From: Thermoplasmata archaeon
GTDB taxonomy: Archaea > Thermoplasmatota > E2 > DHVEG-1
Assembly (NCBI GenBank): GCA_030637965.1
Contig: DAOWFO010000017.1
Span: 1-8,948 of the forward strand
Length of the DNA stretch: 8,948 bases
Direction: 5' to 3'
Position numbers and translations under genes: made by a program. Positions 1 through 5,909 of this stretch are shown here, one piece after another. The notes under the pieces are model-generated. The model was given only the letters and a program-made list of their open reading frames with translations. It did no database searches and had not been told where the DNA came from. Every line of letters begins with the position of its first letter. Position 1 is the first letter of the stretch.

Positions 1-288
1 GTGAAATCTATTAATCAAATCATCATTATAGATGCAATTTGAGATAATAAGCATTATTGTGACTGGAACCTTTATCATTTTCTGATATGTAATAATACGT
101 AATAATGAATGACGTCAATTGAAAAATTCTAGATCTGGAACAAGAAAAAAGGTCGAGATATTTATAAAGAAATGGAATAAATGAAATTACCCTAAATGGA
201 TTTGATTAGATTTTATTCATAATAAAAATTATTAGAAAAGTAAAGAAAATTAGTCCGTATGAATTCTTATCTTATTTTTTATTTGCAA
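1..288. other. AT-rich intergenic stretch without a supported gene
   Basis: No reading frame of useful length exists on either strand. Visible details are a two-copy 10-base tandem repeat (GTAATAATAC then GTAATAATGA, 89-108) and an isolated TATA-like string (atttataaa, around 159-167) on the plus strand that is followed only by very short frames. The purine-rich stretch around 231-251 reads T-rich on the minus strand and might help end transcription of the secreted-protein gene that stops at 289, but there is no stable hairpin. The left end is cut by the window, so a gene beyond it could use this as its flank. Confidence 0.6.
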
Positions 289-657
289 TTATAACCCAAT
301 ACGAAATCCAGAGCAAATGCCAATTACTAATGTTAAACCCATAGAGCTTTGCTCATTCATAATCATCAGAGGTGTCTCTTTAAAGCTAACTTTCTTAAAT
401 CCAGTGACTATACCTGTACCCTTTTGAATAATACCTCTATCATAGTATAAAAGAACTATTGCATTAGCATTAATTCTACCAAAAACAGTTTCTGTTGGAT
501 TGAGCACATATCCTGCTACAAAAGTTACACCTACAACCGATGAAGGTTCTTCATTTAATTCCATCTTAGGTTTATTGCCCATTGTATTTCCAACTACAAT
601 TGGAATAGTTGACAACATCATCATGCAAATCAATATACCTATAATTTTCCTTTTCAT
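289..657 (-). CDS. Small secreted or membrane-anchored protein of unknown function
   Basis: 122 residues that I do not recognise as a named family. The N terminus is a textbook signal sequence: basic MKRK, a hydrophobic core over residues 5-22, then a small-residue exit near V22-G23, followed by a polar stretch (about 24-38). The mature part, about 95-100 residues, alternates hydrophobic and polar positions (GVTFVAGYVL, NAIVLLYY, GLTLVIGICSGF), which suggests a small beta-rich domain outside the membrane. The hydrophobic C terminus (about 106-122) could be a last strand or a weak anchor. The ATG is preceded by GAGG with a six-base spacer and by a TATA box about 40 bases upstream, so start and expression are well supported. 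It stands alone: pyrF lies 421 bases upstream and nothing follows. Similar short secreted proteins are frequent in uncultured Thermoplasmatota (impression from memory, not a search). Confidence 0.75.
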   Translation of the reverse strand: MKRKIIGILICMMMLSTIPIVVGNTMGNKPKMELNEEPSSVVGVTFVAGYVLNPTETVFGRINANAIVLLYYDRGIIQKGTGIVTGFKKVSFKETPLMIMNEQSSMGLTLVIGICSGFRIGL

Positions 658-663
658 TTTATT

Positions 664-703
664 CCTCTTTTTTTATATATAGTAAATTACATTATTTATA
701 TAG
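664..703 (-). promoter_or_regulatory. Promoter and ribosome binding site of the secreted-protein gene
   Basis: On the minus strand a TATA box (TATATAAAT, plus-strand 694-702) lies 37 bases from the ATG at 657, placing the transcript start near 670. A purine-rich Shine-Dalgarno site, AAAGAGGAA (662-670, GAGG at 664-667), sits six bases before the ATG. The untranslated leader would therefore be only about 15 bases. A second AT-run at 672-681 makes the exact TATA position uncertain. Confidence 0.55.
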
Positions 704-745
704 TTTTTCATAATATTGACTTTTTACATTAATTAACGACAATAA

Positions 746-754
746 TTTTTATAA
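746..754 (+). promoter_or_regulatory. Candidate archaeal TATA box for a plus-strand transcript
   Basis: The string TTTTTATAA fits an archaeal TATA box. A start about 25-28 bases downstream would fall at roughly 777-781, exactly where the local composition changes from very AT-rich to GC-richer, fold-prone sequence. A second possible box, TTTAAAATA (760-768), would put the start near 790. There is no open reading frame behind it on this strand, so if real it would drive a non-coding RNA. AT-rich flanks produce such strings by chance. Confidence 0.3.
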
Positions 755-780
755 CCGTGTTTAAAATACGAAGGATTTTT

Positions 781-1027
781 GCCGCTGTCACCCAACAACC
801 ACAAATGATAATGGATGTTGGGCGCAGTTGCAAAACCATCCATTAAGTCAGCAGAGGAATGAAGTTGCAACTAATCTCGCGACAGATATTTGACACCATG
901 GTTGTCCTCTTTTCATATCTTGACATTACGTCTATTCGATCAAAGAGGGACTCTAAATTGGTATCAGCTTTTGCCTTGAACTTGCTTCTCCAATCATCAA
1001 ATCAAGGAGATCTTCGAATCAAGGCAA
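781..1027 (+). ncRNA. Candidate structured non-coding RNA (unassigned)
   Basis: This stretch is less AT-rich than its flanks and holds several self-complementary segments. CCCAACA (791-797) pairs with TGTTGGG (816-822), extended by CCA/TGG (799-801 with 812-814) across an A-A mismatch. TAATGGATG (809-817) pairs with CATCCATTA (837-845) over nine bases, overlapping and so excluding the first hairpin. AGTTGCA (826-832) pairs with TGCAACT (866-872). AGAGGA (853-858) pairs with TCCTCT (905-910), followed by TTTT, where a transcript could end. Further on, TTGCCTTGA (971-979) pairs with TCAAGGCAA (1019-1027), with TCTCC/GGAGA (987-991 with 1006-1010) inside. I do not recognise RNase P RNA, SRP RNA or tRNA signatures. 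The strand is inferred from the TATA box at 746-754. Alternatively it is the 3' flank of pyrF or a gene relic on the minus strand. Confidence 0.3.
843..1001 (-). pseudogene. Possible gene remnant (52-codon open frame, no usable start)
   Basis: On the minus strand a frame is open for 52 codons between a TGA (1002-1004) and a TAA (843-845). The peptide begins FDDWRSKFKAKADTNLESLF and goes on with a charged, helix-like DRIDVMSRYEKR segment, then a Cys-containing tail. Its composition looks protein-like and less AT-biased than the flanks. Beyond the TAA the same frame stays open for about another 37 codons (to about 732). The only internal ATGs would give very short products and lack a ribosome binding site. 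This could be a decayed coding sequence, for example of a mobile element, but I recognise no family, no terminal repeats and no target duplication. It competes with the non-coding RNA reading of the same bases, and chance is a real possibility. Confidence 0.2.
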
Positions 1028-1028
1028 T

Positions 1029-1050
1029 ATAAAATATTAAAAACAATATT
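1029..1050 (-). terminator. Possible T-rich terminator of pyrF
   Basis: Read on the minus strand, the bases beginning about 30 positions past the pyrF stop form a T-rich tract (GTTTTTAATATTTTATA) with AATATT repeated on both sides. Archaeal transcription commonly ends at such T-rich stretches without a strong hairpin. The position suits pyrF, but in DNA this AT-rich the evidence is modest. Confidence 0.3.
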
Positions 1051-1078
1051 AATATGGATTTCGGTAAAGAGTTATATT

Positions 1079-1891
1079 CTACCTATATTTGTTTATCTCC
1101 GTTCTAAGAACAAGTGCATTATTTCTTGATGTTCCTGCAAAATTTTCATCATCTCCAGCAAAGATTATACCTCGAGATGAATTAATAATTGCCATTTCAC
1201 CTTTTTTATTTGTTCCATATTTTACTGTTTTTTCAACATCTCCACCTTGCTTACCAATACCAGGTATTAAAAAAGGTATCTCATTACCAAGAATATTACG
1301 TATTTTCTTCAATTCATCAGGATATGTTGCACCTATAACAGCGCCACAATTGTTATAATCATTCCATTCTTTTATTTTTCTAGCAACTATCTGATATAAT
1401 TGCATCTTTAAAACTTTAAGATCTTGAAAATCACCGGCAGAAGTATTTGATGTTCTACAAAGGATGAAGCTGCACTTTTTTTTATATTCTAAAAAAGGTG
1501 TAATTCCATCTTTTCCTAGATATGGATTTACTGTTGTCGCATCAGCTCCAAATGTTTCAAATATTGACTGAGCATATTTGCGTGCTGTATTTCCAATATC
1601 GTTTCGTTTTCCATCGAGAATAACTACAATTTCTTTTGGAATGTAATTAACTGTTTTTTCCAATAAATCAAAACCTTCTTTTCCTAGAACCTCATAGAAT
1701 GCCATGTTTATTTTGTAGGCACAAACAAGATCCTTTGTAGAATCTATAATAGATTTGTTAAAGTTTAAAAATGGATCCTTGCTTGTCTTAAATAGGAATT
1801 TAGGCATCTTTTCTTTATCAATATCAAGGCCAACACATAATAGGCTATTATTTTCATGAACTATACCTGACAATTTTTCTCTGAAATTCAT
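1079..1891 (-). CDS. pyrF: Orotidine 5'-phosphate decarboxylase (type 2 / group III)
   Basis: This cytoplasmic enzyme converts OMP to UMP, the last step of de novo pyrimidine synthesis. At 270 residues it matches the longer group III enzymes, not the 210-240 residue forms of many archaea. Landmarks run in order along the TIM barrel: first strand LLCVGLD (17-23); KINMAFYE (60-67), substrate contact; ILDGKRNDIGNTA (91-103), carrying the catalytic Asp93/Lys95/Asp98 set; TVNPYLGKDGI (120-130), typical of this subgroup; VIGATYPDEL (185-194); FLIPGIGKQGGD (207-218); and NSSRGIIFA (237-245), whose Arg240 should bind the phosphate. The ATG has no Shine-Dalgarno site and lies about 27 bases from a TATA-like box, so the message is probably leaderless or nearly so. 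No other pyrimidine gene is visible nearby. It is divergent from the glycan genes and probably unrelated to them. The frame is intact. Confidence 0.95.
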   Translation of the reverse strand: MNFREKLSGIVHENNSLLCVGLDIDKEKMPKFLFKTSKDPFLNFNKSIIDSTKDLVCAYKINMAFYEVLGKEGFDLLEKTVNYIPKEIVVILDGKRNDIGNTARKYAQSIFETFGADATTVNPYLGKDGITPFLEYKKKCSFILCRTSNTSAGDFQDLKVLKMQLYQIVARKIKEWNDYNNCGAVIGATYPDELKKIRNILGNEIPFLIPGIGKQGGDVEKTVKYGTNKKGEMAIINSSRGIIFAGDDENFAGTSRNNALVLRTEINKYR

Positions 1892-1917
1892 ATAATATCA
1901 GTAGATAATAGTATTAA

Positions 1918-1929
1918 GTATATAAAAAG
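1918..1929. promoter_or_regulatory. Shared TATA-like element between pyrF and the glycan operon
   Basis: The 88-base gap between the two divergent genes contains GTATATAAAAAG, readable as a TATA box in both directions. Leftward it is 27 to 38 bases from the pyrF ATG, giving a leaderless or very short leader. Rightward a start near 1950 would give a leader of about 30 bases that includes the GAGGT site. Alternative AT strings (ATATTTAAT, 1948-1956; TATTAAATA, 1960-1968) exist but are too near the rightward ATG to leave room for the ribosome site in a normal leader. Confidence 0.45.
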
Positions 1930-1969
1930 ATGATTTTTCCAGTTAGATATTTAATGATATATTAAATAC

Positions 1970-1974
1970 GAGGT
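1970..1974 (+). promoter_or_regulatory. Shine-Dalgarno site of the first glycan gene
   Basis: GAGGT complements the pyrimidine-rich 3' end of archaeal 16S rRNA and lies five bases before the ATG at 1980. It fixes that start and contrasts with the site-free start of pyrF on the other side of the gap. Confidence 0.6.
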
Positions 1975-1979
1975 CTAAT

Positions 1980-3068
1980 ATGAAGGTAATATATGGGATT
2001 TGTTCGTGGGGACTTGGACATGCAACACGATCTTTACCAGTGATGAGGAAACTAATTGATGAAAACAATGATTTAACTATTATATCTAATGGCAGATCAT
2101 TAGATCTACTCAGAGGTGAACTTGGGGAAAATATTGAATATATTGATATTCCAGATTACCCAATGTTACTCTCAGAAAACTCACGACAATTTATGGCAAA
2201 GAGTATGATATATTGGCCATTATTTATTAGGAAAATGCAGTCGGGTCTTAGTCAACTAACCAAAATGTTGAAGACAAGAAAATGCGATCTCATAATTTCA
2301 GATGGTCGGTATGATATTTATAGTAAAAAAATTCCCTCATTCTTTATTTCTCATCAAATGCGCATAATGAATCCTCTTCGCATTAAAATGTTAGAAACTG
2401 GTAGTGAGATTTTTAATTTATTCTTCTTTAAACGATTTAAGGGTGTGATCGTACCAGATTATAAAGATGATAGTTTATCAGGTGAACTTTCACATAATCT
2501 AAAAAAAATTGATGAGAAAAAAATAAATTATGTCGGAATATTATCAGATTTTAAAAAGAAAAAAACAAAAAAAGATATTGATTATTTGATATCAATTTCT
2601 GGGCCAGAACCACAAAGAACCATACTTGAAAAAAAACTTCTATTACAAGTTAGTCAATTAGAAGGAAAAATAGTTATCACCTTAGGAAAAACCGAAGAGG
2701 CAGAAAAAATCAATAAAGATAATCTAAAAATATATTCTTTTCTTACAAAGAAAAAAAGAGAAGATTTCTTGAATCGGGCAAAACTTGTTGTTTCCAGAAG
2801 TGGTTACTCTACAATTATGGACATGGCATTAACTAATACAAAAGCATTAATGACTCCCACACCAGGGCAGATAGAACAAGAATATCTATCAGAATACCAT
2901 AATGAAAAAGGTACTTTTTATTCGGTGAATCAAAACAATATAAACCTTATAACTGATGTAGAGAAAGCAAAAGAAACATCTGGTATTGAAAAGAACTGCA
3001 GTGTTGAAAAGACAGTTGAAAACATAATGAATGTGATTCATTCAAATGAAAAAAGCCCATTTAATTAG
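1980..3068 (+). CDS. GT-B glycosyltransferase, MJ1255-like (GT28-related)
   Basis: 362 residues with the two-domain plan of GT-B sugar transferases. The N-terminal domain opens MKVIYGICSWGLGHATRS; the GLGHATRS loop (11-18) matches the glycine-rich acceptor-side loop of MurG-type enzymes. A second Rossmann-like core begins around 200 with ISISGPEPQR (204-213), continues through VITLGK (232-237), and ends with the donor-site region VVSRSGYSTIMDMA (270-283) and PTPGQIEQEYLSEY (293-306). This order is that of the archaeal MJ1255-like family, whose substrate is generally not established. It has no signal peptide; a cytoplasmic enzyme touching the membrane is expected, using a nucleotide-sugar donor (inferred). 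The Lys-rich linker (about 176-199) separates the domains. The start is fixed by GAGGT. It leads the co-directional gene set, with 23 bases to the next gene. Length is normal and no key loop is missing. Confidence 0.85.
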   Translation: MKVIYGICSWGLGHATRSLPVMRKLIDENNDLTIISNGRSLDLLRGELGENIEYIDIPDYPMLLSENSRQFMAKSMIYWPLFIRKMQSGLSQLTKMLKTRKCDLIISDGRYDIYSKKIPSFFISHQMRIMNPLRIKMLETGSEIFNLFFFKRFKGVIVPDYKDDSLSGELSHNLKKIDEKKINYVGILSDFKKKKTKKDIDYLISISGPEPQRTILEKKLLLQVSQLEGKIVITLGKTEEAEKINKDNLKIYSFLTKKKREDFLNRAKLVVSRSGYSTIMDMALTNTKALMTPTPGQIEQEYLSEYHNEKGTFYSVNQNNINLITDVEKAKETSGIEKNCSVEKTVENIMNVIHSNEKSPFN

Positions 3069-3091
3069 ATTATTTTATTAAGTTTAAAAAT

Positions 3092-4894
3092 ATGTACAGA
3101 TTGGAACTAAGTGAAAGGATGACTCGAAAATTAATTTTAAAACTTAAATTACTAGCAAATAGTTGGATTTTCTGGTTAATCCTAGTCACAGGTATTGCAA
3201 TATTAATAAGAGCTCTCCCTGCTTTATTGAATGCTGCATGGGGAAGTGATTTTGGAATATATTATGGGCTCACAAATTCTTTTGTAGAAAATAAGGAGTT
3301 TTTTAATTCATATAATGGATGGGGAGAAACATATCAATATTTTCCAGTTCTATATGCAATAACGGGTATCGCCCACTGGGCAACTGGTATTGAAGTACTA
3401 TCGATTTTACCAAAAATTGCTCCTATTTTTGGTGGACTAACCATCGCAATATTATATTTTATAGTGTTTGAATTGATGAAAAATAGACGCATTGCTCTTC
3501 TTTCTGCAACGCTTCTTGCCGTAGCAACATTTCACATATATCAAACAAGTCATGCTGCCCCCCTTACAATAGGACATTTTTTTATGCTACTATCTATGTA
3601 TTTTTTTATCAAATTTATCAAGAAGAAAGAATATATTATCCCCCTGTTTGCATCTACATTTCTTCTGATTTTATCCCATCATTTTACAACATATTTCTAT
3701 ATCATTAGCATTACATTCATACTATTTGCTAGCATATCCTCAAAACAATCGAACAAAAATACCAATTTCCATATTCTCGGGTATGTCTCGCTTATCTCTG
3801 CTGTAGCCTTTGGATACTGGGCATTTATTGCAAAACCTGTCTTTTATAGTTTTATGCAAGGCAAGATGTTCCTATCTCCATATCAAATAATACTGCTATA
3901 TTACGTCTTTCTCTACGGTGGATTCATTGCTTTATTATTGAAGAAAAAATATGCGGAAAAATTCTTAACATTCCCTCAATTTGAAATGGTTACACGTAAG
4001 AAAAAAATTGTCATCTTATTTTTTATCTTATTGGCCTTTTCATTGTTTGCTTCAATAATGGGAATACCAGGAGTTTATGTAAAAATCACGCCACTCGCCC
4101 TTTTATATTCCCTTCCAATGTTGCTATTTGTTAGTATATCATTATCTGGATTTTCAGATTTGAAGAAAACATATGGTGGAATACTTATAAGAGGATGGAT
4201 CATAGCACTTTTATTATCATTTTTATATTCAATAGTTGCTGGTAATTTATTTCCAGATAGACACTTAGAATATTTGATTGTTCCACTTTGTATTCCAGCA
4301 GCAATTGTCACAAAAGAGATGTTGGAAAGAAATAAGAAACATGACATAAAGAAAGCTTCTCTTAGATTTGTCAAACCTGTATTTAAGCATCCACAGTTTA
4401 ACTTGATGGCAGTAATAGTTATTGGTATTATGTGCATTTCCAATATGATGGTAGCATACCCAACAATCGATGCGTTAAATTCTATAGATGAACGAGTTTC
4501 AGAATCTTGCATCAACACATTTGAATGGATGAGGGGTAACGTAAGTAATATTAGCGTTGTTGCATCGGATCATAGGCTTTCAATGATACTATGGGCAGAG
4601 GGATTTAATATAACATATGGGGAGACAAATCATACGTGGACAGCTGAGAATGTGTCAATGTGTGGTTCTGAACTAAAGGAACTAAACGTATCTCATATTT
4701 TAATAGATGATATCATGAGGGAAACAGTAATCAATATAGATGTTGGGAAATATTATCACATGAGTAATGAATCTTATGAGAAATTTACCTCAGAACCTTT
4801 TAAATTGATCTATAGAAATGCGACGGTAAACAACATCGGTGAAGAGTTGCACTGGGTAGAAGTGTATAAAGTGAATAAAAGTTATTTTGATTAA
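3092..4894 (+). CDS. GT-C-like multi-pass membrane glycosyltransferase with glycosylated outer domain
   Basis: 600 residues, with roughly 12-14 hydrophobic segments between about 22 and 455 and then a soluble region (456-600). The first long loop after membrane segment 1 carries WGSDFGIYYG (50-59). An acidic residue here (Asp53) is where GT-C enzymes, which use polyprenyl-phosphate sugars outside the membrane, place their catalytic base. Other marks are LSHHFTTYF (194-202) and LFPDRHLEYL (386-395). The oligosaccharyltransferase WWDYG motif is absent, so it is not AglB/STT3; a PMT/ArnT-like transferase is the best guess. The tail holds nine N-X-S/T sequons (Asn 483, 486, 506, 513, 520, 532, 559, 576, 595) and two cysteines (473, 524), fitting an outside location. 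The ATG at 3092 lacks a ribosome site; an ATG at 3119 (ten codons in) follows GTGAAAGG and may be the true start. Acceptor and sugar are unknown. Confidence 0.7.
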   Translation: MYRLELSERMTRKLILKLKLLANSWIFWLILVTGIAILIRALPALLNAAWGSDFGIYYGLTNSFVENKEFFNSYNGWGETYQYFPVLYAITGIAHWATGIEVLSILPKIAPIFGGLTIAILYFIVFELMKNRRIALLSATLLAVATFHIYQTSHAAPLTIGHFFMLLSMYFFIKFIKKKEYIIPLFASTFLLILSHHFTTYFYIISITFILFASISSKQSNKNTNFHILGYVSLISAVAFGYWAFIAKPVFYSFMQGKMFLSPYQIILLYYVFLYGGFIALLLKKKYAEKFLTFPQFEMVTRKKKIVILFFILLAFSLFASIMGIPGVYVKITPLALLYSLPMLLFVSISLSGFSDLKKTYGGILIRGWIIALLLSFLYSIVAGNLFPDRHLEYLIVPLCIPAAIVTKEMLERNKKHDIKKASLRFVKPVFKHPQFNLMAVIVIGIMCISNMMVAYPTIDALNSIDERVSESCINTFEWMRGNVSNISVVASDHRLSMILWAEGFNITYGETNHTWTAENVSMCGSELKELNVSHILIDDIMRETVINIDVGKYYHMSNESYEKFTSEPFKLIYRNATVNNIGEELHWVEVYKVNKSYFD

Positions 4895-4926
4895 TATATC
4901 AAATAGTATGGATCGTGGATTTTGTA

Positions 4927-5895
4927 ATGAATGTGAATTTTATTGTAGAAGATAGCGGCCCACTTAAATATCTTGGTTGTGCGACTGCGGCAAAGAATCT
5001 ATTTTATGAATTATCAAAAAATATTGACATGAGTTGGAATGACAAATCATTTGATTACGACCTTGTACATTTCCACACTTTTGGACCTCGATCAATGTTA
5101 TATGCCAAACGATTTCGTGGTAAAAAAGTCATCACTGCACATTCAACACCGAATTTAAATAAAGGTAATCTTGCGTTCCCGGGAGCAGTCAACTGGTTAT
5201 ACCTACCGATCTATAACTCATTTGATCATATCATTGCCGTTTCTGAGAAGTGTAAAAAGGAACTCATAAATCTTAATTGTAAACCAGAAATATCAACTAT
5301 ATATAACGGAATTGATATTGAGAAATTCGTTCCAAATAAAACAAAACGCGAGAAGTTTAGAAAAAAGTATGATATTGAAAAAGACAAAATGGTTCTTTTA
5401 ACAGTCGCACAACGTACCCCTAGAAAAGGAATATATGATTTTTTAGAAATATCAAAACTATTTCCACAAATTTACTTTCTTTGGATTGGGGGATTTCCAT
5501 ATAATTTGTTTTCAAAAGATTATTCCAAAGTCAAACGGGCGATCGAACAACGTAGCAATAATACAATATTTCCTGGATTCATCGAAGACATTTCTTATGC
5601 ATATTCTGCTGCCGATGTATTTTTCATGCCTTCATATGCAGAGGGACATTCCATAGTTATGCTTGAGGCTTTATCAATGGGCCTTCCCCTCATTGCACGT
5701 GATGTTGAAGAGTTTAGAGAAGCTTTTGGGGAAAATCTGCTTTATTTCAACAATATAGAAGAGTTGGACGAGAAAAAATTTGATAAAAATAACTTAGAAC
5801 TATACAGAAAGAAATCAGATATTGTCTTGAAATATACAATTGAAAAAATGGCTCAAGGCCATACAAAGTTATATGAAAAAATAATAAATTTATAG
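4927..5895 (+). CDS. GT4-family glycosyltransferase (short form)
   Basis: 322 residues from the ATG chosen here. An upstream in-frame GTG at 4915 adds four residues, but GT4 proteins normally begin directly with the first strand, here MNVNFIVEDSGP, so the ATG is preferred. The N-terminal domain has the loop GPLKYLGCATAA (11-22), then HFHTFG (48-53) and AHSTPN (71-76). The donor domain starts near 125: YNGID (126-130) is the GT4 hallmark, followed by VAQRTPRKG (160-168), FPGFIEDISYAYSAADVFFMPS (215-236) and EGHSIVMLE (239-247), an intact EX7E motif that holds the donor sugar-nucleotide. It is shorter than most GT4 enzymes (350-400), mainly in the N-terminal domain. It should be cytoplasmic or membrane-associated and transfer one sugar from a nucleotide donor with retention; substrate unknown. 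It lies 32 bases after the GT-C-like gene and 14 before the toroid gene, so co-transcription is likely. Confidence 0.88.
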   Translation: MNVNFIVEDSGPLKYLGCATAAKNLFYELSKNIDMSWNDKSFDYDLVHFHTFGPRSMLYAKRFRGKKVITAHSTPNLNKGNLAFPGAVNWLYLPIYNSFDHIIAVSEKCKKELINLNCKPEISTIYNGIDIEKFVPNKTKREKFRKKYDIEKDKMVLLTVAQRTPRKGIYDFLEISKLFPQIYFLWIGGFPYNLFSKDYSKVKRAIEQRSNNTIFPGFIEDISYAYSAADVFFMPSYAEGHSIVMLEALSMGLPLIARDVEEFREAFGENLLYFNNIEELDEKKFDKNNLELYRKKSDIVLKYTIEKMAQGHTKLYEKIINL

Positions 5896-5909
5896 AAGTA
5901 TAGGTTTCT

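Noticed and set aside
500..682. 60-residue plus-strand frame opposite the secreted-protein gene
   Set aside because: It lies on the opposite strand of a gene with signal peptide, ribosome site and TATA box, and has no such support itself.
781..910. RNase P or SRP RNA
   Set aside because: GAGGAATGAAG and ACAGATA only loosely recall RNase P conserved blocks and the remaining blocks are missing; the SRP helix 8 signature is absent.
1004..1027. tRNA T-arm-like string (TTCGAATC)
   Set aside because: The flanking five bases on each side do not pair, and no D-arm, anticodon arm or acceptor stem can be placed around it.
1089..1358. 89-residue plus-strand frame inside pyrF
   Set aside because: Antisense shadow of a gene with all catalytic motifs.
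4075..4518. 147-residue minus-strand frame inside the GT-C-like gene
   Set aside because: Antisense shadow of a long, well-supported membrane protein; no ribosome site.
3092..4894. AglB/STT3 oligosaccharyltransferase
   Set aside because: Similar general plan, but no WWDYG-type motif anywhere in the protein.
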